A DNA stretch of 64,000 nt from Eikenella glucosivorans (GTDB lineage Bacteria > Pseudomonadota > Gammaproteobacteria > Burkholderiales > Neisseriaceae): the NCBI RefSeq assembly GCF_016025525.2, contig NZ_JACSGR010000001.1:186001-250000 (forward strand), read 5' to 3'. Under the pieces are notes generated by a model. It was not told where the DNA came from. It searched no databases and saw nothing but the letters and a program-made list of their open reading frames with translations. The translations under genes were made by a program, and so were the position numbers. Numbering within the stretch: the stretch's first letter is position 1; the number at the start of each line of letters is the position of its first letter. Of the stretch, positions 1-8,045 are shown in pieces.

Positions 1-874
1 CGACGGCGGCTTCCACTTCGGGCAACAGTTCCCATTCCCCGCCCTGCCGCAGCGCAATCACGCCCGTTTCCGTGCTGCCGTACACATCATGCGGCGCAAA
101 GCCCAGCTTCCCTTGCAGCAGCGCGGCGGTCGCTTCGGGCAGCAGCCCGCCCGCGCTGACGATGCCGCGCACCCGCCCGCGCAGCCGCGCCCAATCGCGC
201 CTCTCGCCCAAACGGTTCAGCAGCGCGGGGCTGGCAATCCACAGGCATTCGCGGCGCGAATCGGCCAGCAGCAGCTCGGGATACACGCACTGCCGCCGCC
301 CGATGGCCCAGCCCGCCGCCAGCGACACGAACATGCGGAAGGTCAGCCCGTACAAATGCTGCGGGCTCACGCTGCCCACGGCGGAGAGGCCGCGCCAGTT
401 TTCAGGTAGCCTCTGCGCCACCGCCGCCGCTTCCGCCAGCATCTGCGCGCGCGTTTTCACGATGGTTTTCGCTTCGCCCGAAGAGCCGGACGTTTTCAGA
501 TACAGCACGTTTTCACGCGGCCATTCCAACGCTTCCGCAGGCGCGGCCGCCTGCTCTGCCGCCCCGTCGTACAGCCAGAGGCCGTCTGAAACCTCGGGCA
601 CGTCACTCAGCCACACCGCGCCCCGCTCCTCCGCCCAACGGCGGTTTTCCTCGGCCAGATTGGGCGGCAGATACACCTCCGCCCCCGCCAGCCAAGCCGC
701 CAGCAGCGCGGAAGCAAACCGTGCCGCGTCGTCGAACCACAGCGCGGCGGCCGAAATATTGTGCGTCCGCAAACGTGCGGCCAGCGAGAGCGTGGCGGCG
801 GAAAACTGCGCGGCAGGCCAGCCTTCGGCCAGCGTGGAATCGGGGGAACGGTTGAGCAGGGAGAGGACGGGCAT
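1..874 (-). CDS. Acyl-AMP ligase (ApeH-like), 3' end outside window
   Basis: This gene runs off the left edge; only about 291 N-terminal residues are visible. It belongs to the ANL (AMP-binding) family, which activates a carboxylic acid as acyl-adenylate. The phosphate-binding loop TSGSSGEAKT is near residue 130 and the adenine motif GSTETG near residue 275. The protein is compact before the P-loop, as in the acyl-AMP ligases of aryl polyene clusters, and the window holds other genes of that pathway (LolA-like, thioesterase, glycosyltransferase-acyltransferase, ACPs). The start is the ATG at 874. The family assignment is firm; the pathway role is inferred from the other genes and the substrate is unknown. 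The long plus-strand ORF across the same bases is a shadow. Confidence 0.8.
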   Translation of the reverse strand, partial: MPVLSLLNRSPDSTLAEGWPAAQFSAATLSLAARLRTHNISAAALWFDDAARFASALLAAWLAGAEVYLPPNLAEENRRWAEERGAVWLSDVPEVSDGLWLYDGAAEQAAAPAEALEWPRENVLYLKTSGSSGEAKTIVKTRAQMLAEAAAVAQRLPENWRGLSAVGSVSPQHLYGLTFRMFVSLAAGWAIGRRQCVYPELLLADSRRECLWIASPALLNRLGERRDWARLRGRVRGIVSAGGLLPEATAALLQGKLGFAPHDVYGSTETGVIALRQGGEWELLPEVEAAV

Positions 875-1189
875 GGTGTCGGGTTTGGAATTAGGTTGAT
901 GAGATTGATTGGACGGCGCGGCCGTGCCGCTTCGGGCTACCTGAAAGCGCAGCTGCAACGAAGTTAAAAACGGTTTTTCGGCAGCAGTCGTGCGGCAGGC
1001 AGGTTTCCAACCGCGCATTATAAAACAGCCGGGCACGAATGCCCGACTTGCGGTTGCTTAATTTCAATCATTTTGCACTTCACGGCCGCCCGTGCTTTCA
1101 ACTGGCTTGGTAGGCTACCTGAAAACCGTCGCCGCACATTTGTCGTCAATTGAAAACCCCTGCACAGGGCAGGGGTTGGGCGGCAGGCC
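875..1189. other. Intergenic region with two DUS copies, no gene
   Basis: This 315-base gap lies between the acyl-AMP ligase start and the DUF1269-type gene end. I see two eikDUS-like copies (about 931 and 1112) and a short GC-rich hairpin near 1160 that could end the minus-strand gene from the right. No ORF here looks coding. Confidence 0.5.
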
Positions 1190-1810
1190 TTATTTCAGTT
1201 TGGCAGCCAGTTCGTCGAATTTTTGTTTGATGTCGGCTTTGAAGGCTTCCACTTTTTCCTTACGTTCGGCTTTACGCTGCTGTTTCCATGCCTCGTGTGC
1301 CTGACGCGCCACTTCCTGCTGCGCTTCTACAGCTGCCAGCACATCCCGTTGGGCAACGGCGGCATCTTGGCGCAGGATAACGGTTTTGAAGCGGTTGAAA
1401 AACCCGTCCAGCACGGCTTCGTCAGATTCCTGAGCCAGAATGACCACGGCGGTACTGCCGTCGTCCAGTTTTCTGGCGGTATTTTCCAGCAACAGGCCTT
1501 CGCCGAGGGTTGCCGCCGTACCCGCATCGCTGCCGATGAGCGCACCGGCCGCGCCACCCAGCAGCATACCGACAGGGCCGCCCAGCACGCCCACCAACGA
1601 GCCGATAAGCCCGCCCGTCCACGCGCCTTCTGCGGTGTTGGCGGTAAAGTCGGTGCTTTCTGCGGGGATAATCAGGCCGTTTTCTTTTTTCACCAAAACG
1701 GCTTGGGCAATCAGCGTGTCGGCGGTCTGTGTGTAGGCCTTCAATTCGGAAAAGGCCTGATAGGCTTCGCTGGAGATATCGAACAAAGCGACGATGATGT
1801 TTTGGTTCAT
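1190..1810 (-). CDS. DUF1269-type glycine-zipper protein
   Basis: The product has 206 residues. The ATG at 1810 is chosen because the homologous-looking part starts at MNQNIIVALFD; the upstream extension of the frame crosses a palindromic operator. A ferredoxin-like N-terminal part is followed by a glycine-rich hydrophobic stretch (about residues 65-100, GGLIGSLVGVLGGPVGMLLGG) typical of glycine-zipper membrane segments. Then comes a conserved part with LDDGSTAVVILAQE, and a charged alpha-helical Lys/Glu/Ala tail from about 155. Proteins of this kind (DUF1269) have no assigned reaction. The gene stands alone between two aryl-polyene-type genes, and a TetR-like dyad 28 bases upstream suggests ligand-controlled expression. 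Family assignment is moderately sure; function unknown. Confidence 0.7.
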   Translation of the reverse strand: MNQNIIVALFDISSEAYQAFSELKAYTQTADTLIAQAVLVKKENGLIIPAESTDFTANTAEGAWTGGLIGSLVGVLGGPVGMLLGGAAGALIGSDAGTAATLGEGLLLENTARKLDDGSTAVVILAQESDEAVLDGFFNRFKTVILRQDAAVAQRDVLAAVEAQQEVARQAHEAWKQQRKAERKEKVEAFKADIKQKFDELAAKLK

Positions 1811-1837
1811 GAAACGGCTCCCGTGTGAGTTGAAGAT

Positions 1838-1861
1838 GAAACATACATGAATGTATGTTTC
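1838..1861. promoter_or_regulatory. TetR/AcrR-like operator palindrome
   Basis: A 24-base dyad with arms GAAACATACAT and ATGTATGTTTC around a 2-base centre lies just upstream of the DUF1269-type gene. The core ACATACAT...ATGTATGT strongly resembles the known operator of AcrR-type TetR repressors. No TetR gene is in this window, so the regulator would act in trans. Confidence 0.55.
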
Positions 1862-2090
1862 AGCAGTGTAAAAGATGGCAGGCAGGCGGGCAATGCAATA
1901 AACCAAATTTTACCCACAGGAAATCTGCGGCAAGCGACAGTGCGCCTATACTTACCAATAGTATATGTTTAACAGATAGTTGGGGAAGGACATCCAGCTT
2001 GCTGTAGTTCTCGGTTCAAACTGTTTTCAGACAGCCTCTCAGGCTACCTGAAAGCAAGCGTTTCAACGGGTTGGAAACGATGGGTGCGGC

Positions 2091-2687
2091 TTATTCCCCC
2101 AAGGCCTGCCGGGCGGCGGGGCTGAGCGGCCGGTCGGTTTGCAGCTGGGTGAACTGCATCACGGTGCGGTCGCCCTGTTTTTCGTCCAGCTCCACTTTCT
2201 GCACCAGCCGGCCGCCGCTGATGACGATTTGGTTGAACACCTGCCGCATCACGGCGGTTTTCGGCGTGAGGGTGAGCCGCCATTGTTGGGCGTTGCCGGA
2301 GAGGGCGAGGTTGAAGTGGCGTTGCAGTTCGGCGGTGTCGCCGCCGAGCACGGCCATGAAGAGTTTCACCTGCGCGGCCTGCGCGGTTTGGCTGCCGTTG
2401 CTGCGCCACTGCCCTTGCGAGTCTTGGCGGGTGATGCCGTCGCGGCGCACGCGCAGTTTCATGTCGAAGGGTTTTTGCAGGTGCCAGAACAGGCCGTGGC
2501 CGGGGCGCAGGGCGAATTGGCCGCCGGTTTGCACGGGTTTGTCGAGCGAGCGCAGGAAACGCTGCTGGGTGAAGCTGCCCTGCACGCTCTGCGGGGCTTG
2601 CAGCTGGGCGGTGAGTTCGGCGGTGTTGAAGGCGAGCGCGGGCAGGGCGGCGAGGGCGAGGAGGAGGGAAAGGAGGCGTTTTTTCAT
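2091..2687 (-). CDS. LolA-like outer-membrane lipoprotein carrier (ApeL-type)
   Basis: The protein has 198 residues with a clear signal peptide (MKKRLLSLLLALAALPALA, cleavage before F20). The mature part has the LolA pattern: QAPQSVQGSFTQQRF near the N-terminus, then alternating short beta strands (GLFWHLQKPFDMKLR, WRLTLTPKTAVM). LolA proteins carry lipidated cargo across the periplasm. This one is shorter and more divergent than housekeeping LolA and matches the LolA-related proteins found in aryl polyene clusters. It stands alone here, with the acyl-AMP ligase to the left and the thioesterase/glycosyltransferase pair 8 kb to the right. Role in polyene lipid export is an inference. Confidence 0.7.
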   Translation of the reverse strand: MKKRLLSLLLALAALPALAFNTAELTAQLQAPQSVQGSFTQQRFLRSLDKPVQTGGQFALRPGHGLFWHLQKPFDMKLRVRRDGITRQDSQGQWRSNGSQTAQAAQVKLFMAVLGGDTAELQRHFNLALSGNAQQWRLTLTPKTAVMRQVFNQIVISGGRLVQKVELDEKQGDRTVMQFTQLQTDRPLSPAARQALGE

Positions 2688-2843
2688 GGGGTTGCTTGGG
2701 GTTTTGTGATTTTGTCGGGGCTTATGTTTTCAGACGGCTTGTCGGGCATGAATGCGCTGCTTGCGGGTTTTTTCAGGTAGCCTTTCAGACGGCCTAAAGG
2801 CTACCTGAAAAATGGGTGCGGCAAATTTCTGCCAGGCTAACAA

Positions 2844-3476
2844 TCAGGCCAAGCCCATCTGTTTCGCCAGCTCCGCGTCCAAGGCCTGTGCGCGGGCGAA
2901 GGCGTGGTGGGCGGTGTGGCGTTGCATGTAGGCGGCGAGTTCGCCGTCGGCAGGCAGCACTTGGGCGCGGGCGATGCCGAAGGCGATGAGGCCGCTCAGA
3001 TAGATATCCAGCGCGGTAAAGCGGTTGCCGAGGGCGTATGTTCTGCCACGCAGGAAGTTGGCGAGCGTGGCGGTGGCTTCGCTGAAGCTGCCGTAGCCGA
3101 TGCCGCGTTTGCGTTCGGGCGTTTCGGGCACGGCAAACCATTTATCGAACATGGCGTATTCGCAGTGCACGCCGAACATCAGCCAGCGGTAGAATTCGCC
3201 GCGTTCGGCGGTGCCGGCGGCGGGGATGAGCCTTTTCTCAGGGAAGAGTTCGGCCAAGAACACCACCAGCGCGGCGGTTTCGGTGATCACCGTGTCGCCG
3301 TAGCGGATGGCGGGCAGTTTGCCCATGGGATTGACGGCGAGGTAGGCGGCGGATTTGGTGCCGTTTTCGCCGTAGGGCACGGGCACGGTTTCGTATTCCG
3401 CGCCGCATTCTTCCAGCAGCCAGCGGATGATTTTGCCGCGCGAGTGGGGGTTGGTGTAGAAGGTGAGGGGTTGCAT
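2844..3476 (-). CDS. Glutathione S-transferase family protein
   Basis: The product has 210 residues. The start ATG at 3476 directly precedes the thioredoxin-fold strand MQPLTFYTNPHSRGKIIRWLLEE. The N-terminal domain carries NPMGKLPAIRYGD (cis-proline) followed by ITETAALVVFLAE, the usual glutathione-gamma-glutamyl site. The all-helical C-terminal domain follows, with the TALDIYLSGLIAFGI segment that matches the GST N-capping motif. Such enzymes conjugate or reduce electrophiles with glutathione. The upstream frame extension contains a DUS cassette and is not coding. Neighbours are redox and electrophile-handling genes, which fits a detoxification role; the substrate is not predictable. Confidence 0.88.
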   Translation of the reverse strand: MQPLTFYTNPHSRGKIIRWLLEECGAEYETVPVPYGENGTKSAAYLAVNPMGKLPAIRYGDTVITETAALVVFLAELFPEKRLIPAAGTAERGEFYRWLMFGVHCEYAMFDKWFAVPETPERKRGIGYGSFSEATATLANFLRGRTYALGNRFTALDIYLSGLIAFGIARAQVLPADGELAAYMQRHTAHHAFARAQALDAELAKQMGLA

Positions 3477-3808
3477 GGTGTTTCCTTGGTGCGGCATTTT
3501 AGCTGTGCAGAAATCCGCTTCGCTCGTTTTAGCTGCGCTGAAGCTGACGCTTTCAGGTAGCCTTTTCAATACGGTCTGAAAGGCTACCTGAAAAACAGGG
3601 CAAGCGGTTGCGGCGTGGGTGTTTTCAGACGGCCTTGCCCGTGCCGATTGGGCGGGCGGCGGTATTTTACACCCAAAATCATGGCATGACGGCGCGGGTG
3701 TTTTGGGGCAGGCTACCTGAAAAAGAGGATGGGCACAGCATCCCGCCCGGCATGGATTGTTCAGACGGCCTCAGAGCCTGCCTGAAAAGGCCGTCTGAAA
3801 CCCGCCCG
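3477..3808. repeat. DUS cassette region, no gene
   Basis: Bases 3497-3563 hold one copy of the longer interspersed cassette (TTTTAGCTGTGCAGAA...CGCTTTCAGGTAGCCT) that ends in a reversed eikDUS. Further eikDUS and AGGCCGTCTGAA-type DUS copies follow up to about 3800, some as inverted pairs. Together they separate the GST and LysR genes. No credible ORF is present. Confidence 0.6.
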
Positions 3809-4693
3809 CTAATCCGCCACCCCCGCACGCGCCTTCACAAACTCGATAAAACACTTCACCTTCGCGGGCAAGAGCCGCGTGGCCGTCATCGCGTACACGG
3901 GCACGGGTGGGGCGGACCAGCCGGGCAGCACCCGTTGCAGGCGGCCTTCGGCTTCGTATTGCGCCGCCGCGCCCATCTGCGGCACCAGCGCGATGCCCAA
4001 GCCCTGCGCCGCCATGCGCGTGAGCATGCCCATGCTGTTTACCGCGTAGGGCGATTGGGCGGCGATTTCCGCCGTGTTGCCCGCCGCGTCCGCCAGCCGC
4101 CACACGGGCAGCGCGGGGAAACGCAGGCAGTGCGCGGGGTTCACTTCCTGCGGCGATGGCGGCACGCCGTGTTTGTCCAAAAACGTGGGCGCAGCGTAAA
4201 GATAAAAGTCCGCCTTCATCAGCAGCGTGGCCACATAGCCCGAATCCGGCTGCTCGCCCGCACGGATGACCAAATCAAACGGCTCGCCGACCAAATCCGC
4301 CTTGCGCGGGGTTACGTCCATTTCCAGCCCGATTTCGGGGTATTGCGCGGCAAATTCAGGCAGCAGCGGCGCAAGGAATTCATACGAAAAATCAACGGGC
4401 AAAGACACGCGCAGCACGCCGTGCGGCCGCAGCAGCATCCCGCCCAGCTCGTCGTGAATCCGCCGCGCCTCTTCCACAATCGGCCGCACCCGCTCCAAAT
4501 AGCGCGCACCCGCCTCGGTCAGCCCCACCCGCCGCGTGCTGCGGCTAAGCAACTGCAAGCCGAGGGATTTTTCCAGTTCGCTGATTTTTCGGGATAAAGT
4601 GGATTGCGGCATGTCCAGCTTCGCCGCCGCTTTGGTGAAGCCTTGGGCTTCCGCCACTTCCACAAACAAGGCCATTTCGTTCCAATAATCCAT
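3809..4693 (-). CDS. LysR-family transcriptional regulator
   Basis: The protein has 294 residues, full length for the family. The N-terminal winged helix-turn-helix is clear (FVEVAEAQGFTKAAAKLDMPQ and STLSRKISELEKSLG, residues 10-47), followed by LLSRSTRRVGLTEAG. The effector-binding domain occupies about residues 90-290. It resembles the subgroup that controls small oxidoreductase genes. It is divergent from the 40-residue peptide/isochorismatase unit, and the 147-base gap contains the dyad at 4740-4774, a likely binding site. The same site recurs upstream of the old yellow enzyme gene at 6753, so this regulator probably controls both. Target assignment is inference. Confidence 0.88.
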   Translation of the reverse strand: MDYWNEMALFVEVAEAQGFTKAAAKLDMPQSTLSRKISELEKSLGLQLLSRSTRRVGLTEAGARYLERVRPIVEEARRIHDELGGMLLRPHGVLRVSLPVDFSYEFLAPLLPEFAAQYPEIGLEMDVTPRKADLVGEPFDLVIRAGEQPDSGYVATLLMKADFYLYAAPTFLDKHGVPPSPQEVNPAHCLRFPALPVWRLADAAGNTAEIAAQSPYAVNSMGMLTRMAAQGLGIALVPQMGAAAQYEAEGRLQRVLPGWSAPPVPVYAMTATRLLPAKVKCFIEFVKARAGVAD

Positions 4694-4739
4694 TTTCGCT
4701 CCGGATTTCCCATTTCAGGTAGCCTATTATATATAAAAA

Positions 4740-4774
4740 CGGATAAGTGTTATTCAAAAAAACCCATTTATCCG
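4740..4774. promoter_or_regulatory. LysR-type operator, copy 1
   Basis: A 35-base site with arms CGGATAA and TTATCCG containing GATAAGTGTTAT. It is followed 21 bases later by CTACAATGCG, a likely -10 and start region. It lies in the divergent gap beside the LysR gene. A second copy with the same length, arms and downstream sequence is at 6753-6787. Confidence 0.6.
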
Positions 4775-4835
4775 AAAAACAGTCTTCCCTACAATGCGAA
4801 GCATCCAAACCACGCAAGCCGAAAGGAACAAAATC

Positions 4836-4958
4836 ATGAATGCCTACACCGTTATCACTTTAACCGTTATCGCCAACCTCGCCGTGCCGACTTTTTTGTA
4901 TTACTGGATTAAAGGCCGGCTCACCGCCGAGCCTGCCGAAGTTTCAGGCAGCCTTTAA
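4836..4958 (+). CDS. 40-residue single-pass membrane peptide
   Basis: This small gene encodes 40 residues starting MNAYTVITLTVIANLAVPTF. It has an ATG at 4836 with GAAAGGA upstream, one hydrophobic segment (residues 4-24), then a short basic stretch WIKGRL and a tail. The tail and stop are formed by a kingDUS-like sequence (TTTCAGGCAGCCTTTAA). It is the first gene after operator copy 1 and 99 bases before the isochorismatase-like gene, so the two may share a transcript. I do not recognise the family. Good ribosome binding site, position and a coherent membrane segment argue that it is real. Confidence 0.55.
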   Translation: MNAYTVITLTVIANLAVPTFLYYWIKGRLTAEPAEVSGSL

Positions 4959-5057
4959 GCCGAATGCGGCCGACGCTTATCCGTTATAGCCGTTTACAAA
5001 GCGGGCCATCCTTGTCATAGTCCGCCCTTTCCCAACCACACTTTCAGGAGTAAAAAA

Positions 5058-5645
5058 ATGTATAAACCCTTCAATGCAAAAGATTCCGTCATGCTGTTAA
5101 TCGACCACCAAATCGGCACCATGGGCTGGGTCGGCTCGATTCCGTTCGACGAAATGAAGCGCAACGCGCTGATGCTCGCCAAAAGCGCGGCCGCGCTCGG
5201 CATCCCCACCGTGCTCACGTCCAGCATGGAAGAACACGCCCAAGGCCCGCTGCTGGCGGAACTGGCCGACATCCTGCCCGAAGAGTTTAAAAACCGCGTC
5301 AAACGCGCCGGCATCGTGAACGCCATGGCCGACGAAAACTTCGCCGCCGCCGTGAAAGCCGCAGCGGGCGGGCGCAAACGCATCATCATCGCCGGCGTGA
5401 CCAACGACGTGTGCACCGTATACCCGACGCTGACCCTGCTGGAACAGGGCTACGAAGTGCAGGTGGTCGCCGACGCGGGCGGCTCGCCCGGCAAACTGGC
5501 CGACGAAACCGCGCTGCGCCGCATGGACAAAGCGGGCGCGACGATTACGTCCACCAACCAACTGATTGCCGAACTGGCGCAGGATTGGAGCAGCGAAGAC
5601 GGGCAGAAACTGCTGCAAGTGGTGGCCGAGGCTTTGCAGGGTTGA
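5058..5645 (+). CDS. Isochorismatase-family hydrolase (YcaC-like)
   Basis: The protein has 195 residues and the cysteine-hydrolase fold. The catalytic Asp lies in VMLLIDHQIG (residue 16), a Lys/Arg-rich strand at FKNRVKRAGIVNA is at the place of the catalytic lysine, and the nucleophilic Cys is in IAGVTNDVCT (near residue 119) with the cis-peptide preceding it. The length and HQIGTMGW start resemble YcaC-type hydrolases, whose substrate is not settled. AGGAG lies ahead of the ATG. It is placed in the same unit as the small membrane peptide and under the shared LysR-type promoter. The gene ends at a cluster of three DUS dialects. Confidence 0.87.
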   Translation: MYKPFNAKDSVMLLIDHQIGTMGWVGSIPFDEMKRNALMLAKSAAALGIPTVLTSSMEEHAQGPLLAELADILPEEFKNRVKRAGIVNAMADENFAAAVKAAAGGRKRIIIAGVTNDVCTVYPTLTLLEQGYEVQVVADAGGSPGKLADETALRRMDKAGATITSTNQLIAELAQDWSSEDGQKLLQVVAEALQG

Positions 5646-5647
5646 TA

Positions 5648-5729
5648 AGGCAGCCTGAAACGGTAACAGGCTACCTGAAAAACCAAAAGCAGCCTGCACG
5701 TTCCGAATCATCGGGGGTGCAGGCTGCTT
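5648..5729. terminator. Three-dialect DUS cluster with king3-type hairpin
   Basis: Within 82 bases lie AGGCAGCCTGAA (5648), AGGCTACCTGAA (5668) and an inverted pair of AAGCAGCCTGCA (5687-5698 and 5718-5729) followed by a T-run. The inverted pair can form a terminator stem after the isochorismatase-like gene. Confidence 0.65.
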
Positions 5730-5911
5730 TATATTATCCATATTATCCGACAGCATTTCGGGCGGCTTGCTGTTTTCAGCTTCTGCGAAGCCAAAAATGA
5801 AGCGGCACGGTTTCCGCAAAACCAATCTTTCAGGCAGCCTGAAAACGCGCTTTCATCCTGCCCTTGTGATAAGATTTGTTATCGACCAACCGCCTGTTCC
5901 AAAGATAATTG

Positions 5912-6550
5912 ATGTCCAGACTCGACCACTTGCGCACTTTCCTGGAAGTGTATCGCCAAAAATCCGTTTCCAAAGCGGCGGCAAAACTCAGTATCACGCA
6001 GCCTGCCGCCACGCAGCATATTCAGGCTTTGGAAAGCCTGGTGGGGAAAAAACTGTTTGTCCGACAACCGCGCGGGGTACAGCCGACAGAAGTGGCGGAC
6101 GATTTGGCGCATTCGGTGGCGCAGAGCATCGATGTGTTGGAAAACAAGCTGGCACGGCTGGGCTACGGGCAGGTCAAAGGCGGCACGGTGCATATCGCCG
6201 CGCCTGCCGATGTGACGCATTTCGTGTTGGCGCCGCGTTTGGTTCATCTGCTGGCGGACGGTTTTTCCGTGCGCGTGATGACGGGCAACAAGGAGCGGAT
6301 TTACGGGCTTTTGCAGGAAGAACGGGCGGATTTCGCCATTACCAGCTCGCTGCCCGATGCGGCTTTGTACGAATCCGTCCCGCTGTTTTGCGAGCAGTTT
6401 TTGTTGGTGTATGCGCCACAGTTGGCGGACAAAATCGCCCAAGTCGGCTACTGCGGCGCTATGCTCAGCGCAACCGGTTTGGCATTGTTTGTGTTCCTGA
6501 CCCGGTTTGGCGGGAAAACGGCGGAAGGTTTGAAAGCAAAGGCAGCCTGA
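5912..6550 (+). CDS. LysR-family regulator, C-terminally truncated
   Basis: The frame codes 212 residues against roughly 290-300 for the family. The N-terminal helix-turn-helix is intact (TFLEVYRQKSVSKAAAKLSI and TQPAATQHIQALESLVGKKL). The effector domain begins normally (VHIAAPADVTHFVLAPRLVH) but after LLVYAPQLADKIAQ it loses family character and stops in a kingDUS (GCAGCCTGA forms the last codons and stop). An upstream TTG at 5909 is possible; ATG at 5912 is preferred. It is probably a decaying gene or one shortened by recombination at the DUS. DNA binding may persist, effector control probably not. Confidence 0.65.
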   Translation: MSRLDHLRTFLEVYRQKSVSKAAAKLSITQPAATQHIQALESLVGKKLFVRQPRGVQPTEVADDLAHSVAQSIDVLENKLARLGYGQVKGGTVHIAAPADVTHFVLAPRLVHLLADGFSVRVMTGNKERIYGLLQEERADFAITSSLPDAALYESVPLFCEQFLLVYAPQLADKIAQVGYCGAMLSATGLALFVFLTRFGGKTAEGLKAKAA

Positions 6551-6662
6551 AACGGCAAAGGCTACCTGAAAACGGAGCTTCAACAAAGTGAAAACAGAGC
6601 CTCAACGAAGTGAAAATACCAAAAGCAGCCTGCACTGTAAAAAACCAAGGTGCAGGCTGCTT
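6540..6662. terminator. DUS cluster and king3-type hairpin
   Basis: AGGCAGCCTGAA (6540) overlaps the stop of the truncated LysR gene, AGGCTACCTGAA follows at 6559, and an inverted AAGCAGCCTGCA pair (6623-6634, 6651-6662) with a T-run makes a terminator-like stem. Confidence 0.6.
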
Positions 6663-6752
6663 TCGCGCTTTAACTTTGTTTTGGCTGTGCAGAAACCCCG
6701 CCTTTGGCTGCACCGAGACATCGCTTTCAGCCAGCCTTATTCCCGCCAAATA

Positions 6753-6787
6753 CGGATAAGTGTTATCCGCCCACCCCCATTTATCCG
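6753..6787. promoter_or_regulatory. LysR-type operator, copy 2
   Basis: This 35-base site has the same arms (CGGATAA, TTATCCG) and the same GATAAGTGTTAT and CCATTTATCCG elements as the site at 4740, followed by the same CTACAATGCG-N-AGCATCC stretch and CGAAAGGA. It lies 62 bases ahead of the old yellow enzyme gene. Confidence 0.6.
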
Positions 6788-6848
6788 CCCAGCCGTCCCG
6801 CCTACAATGCGCAGCATCCGCACAACGCAATCCCGAAAGGACAACCCC

Positions 6849-7928
6849 ATGAAACTCCTCACCCCGTTCCAACTCGGCAACATCGAACTCAAAAACCGCA
6901 TGGTTATGGCCGCGATGACCCGCAGCCGCAGCGTTTCAGACGGCATGGCCACCGATTTGATGGCCGAATATTATGCCCAGCGCGCCTCTGCCGGACTGAT
7001 TTTGTCCGAGGCCATCAATATTTCCGCCGATGCGGTTGGCAGCCCGTTTACGCCCGGCCTGTACACCGACGCGCAGGTGCAAAGCTGGAAAAAGGTCACC
7101 GACGCGGTACACGCCCAAGGCGGCAAAATTTTCGTCCAGCTCTGGCACACCGGCCGCGTGGCGCATTCGGTCGATAGAAACGGCGCGTTGCCCGTTGCCC
7201 CGTCCGCCGTCAAAATCGAAGGCATGCAACACTTTACTTCGCAGGGCGCGAAAGATTTTGAAACCCCGCGCGCGCTGACCGTAGCCGAAATCAAGCAAAC
7301 CATAGCCGATTACGCGCAAGCCGCCAAAAACGCCATGGCCGCAGGCTTCGACGGCGTGGAGCTGCACGCGGCCAACGGCTACCTGCCGCAGCAGTTTTTA
7401 TCCGATTCCGTCAACTTGCGCAGCGACGAATACGGCGGCAGCGTGGCCAACAAAGCCCGTTTCACGCTGGAAGTGATGGACGCGCTGATTGCAGCCGTCG
7501 GCGGCGAAAAAGTCGGCATCAAAATCAGCCCGCTGCACCCTTACGCCGGTATCGCGTTTGACGACCCGACCGAAACTTATACCTATTTAATCAACGAGTT
7601 GAACAAACGCAATTTCGCCTTTGTCGAGCTGATGAAACGCAGCCCCATGTTCCCGCTGCTGCCGCATTATCCGGCAGACGACGAAATCGAACGCTTCGGT
7701 AAACTGGTAAAACAGACGCTGATGGCAGGCACGGCCTACACCCGCGACAGCGGCGAAGCGGAGCTGGAAAAAGGCATTGCCGAACTGATTGCCTACGGCT
7801 CGTCCTTCCTCGCCAACCCCGACCTGCCGCGCCGCTTCGAGCTGAATGCCGAACTCAACGCACCCGACCGCGCCACCATGTTCGGCGGCGGGGAGCATGG
7901 GTATACCGATTATCCGGCGTTGGGATAG
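6849..7928 (+). CDS. Old yellow enzyme family ene-reductase (NemA-like)
   Basis: The product has 359 residues, the family's normal length. It is a FMN-dependent TIM-barrel oxidoreductase that reduces activated C=C bonds or nitro/maleimide compounds using NAD(P)H. Visible motifs are LKNRMVMAAMTRSRS (FMN-binding start), FVQLWHTGRVAH, and the substrate-anion and FMN segment ELHAANGYLPQQFLSD with NLRSDEYGGS, which includes the His and Asn that hold the substrate. The start at 6849 has GAAAGGA upstream. It is alone in its unit, preceded by LysR-type operator copy 2 and followed by a king3-type hairpin. Regulation together with the 4836/5058 unit is inferred from the shared operator. Confidence 0.92.
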   Translation: MKLLTPFQLGNIELKNRMVMAAMTRSRSVSDGMATDLMAEYYAQRASAGLILSEAINISADAVGSPFTPGLYTDAQVQSWKKVTDAVHAQGGKIFVQLWHTGRVAHSVDRNGALPVAPSAVKIEGMQHFTSQGAKDFETPRALTVAEIKQTIADYAQAAKNAMAAGFDGVELHAANGYLPQQFLSDSVNLRSDEYGGSVANKARFTLEVMDALIAAVGGEKVGIKISPLHPYAGIAFDDPTETYTYLINELNKRNFAFVELMKRSPMFPLLPHYPADDEIERFGKLVKQTLMAGTAYTRDSGEAELEKGIAELIAYGSSFLANPDLPRRFELNAELNAPDRATMFGGGEHGYTDYPALG

Positions 7929-8045
7929 GCTACCTGAAAAAGCAGCCTGCACTTTGGATGTCCGCAAAGTGCAGGCTGCTTGGTTGTGTAACGCGGTTGC
8001 CGCTTGTCTTCGGAAGGCCGTCTGAAAGCTATTTTCAGACGGCCT
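7928..8045. terminator. Mixed DUS terminators between convergent genes
   Basis: AGGCTACCTGAA (7928) overlaps the stop of the old yellow enzyme gene. An inverted AAGCAGCCTGCA pair (7941-7952, 7971-7982) and an inverted AGGCCGTCTGAA pair (8015-8026, 8034-8045) follow. The last pair overlaps the end of the minus-strand LysR gene. Confidence 0.6.
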
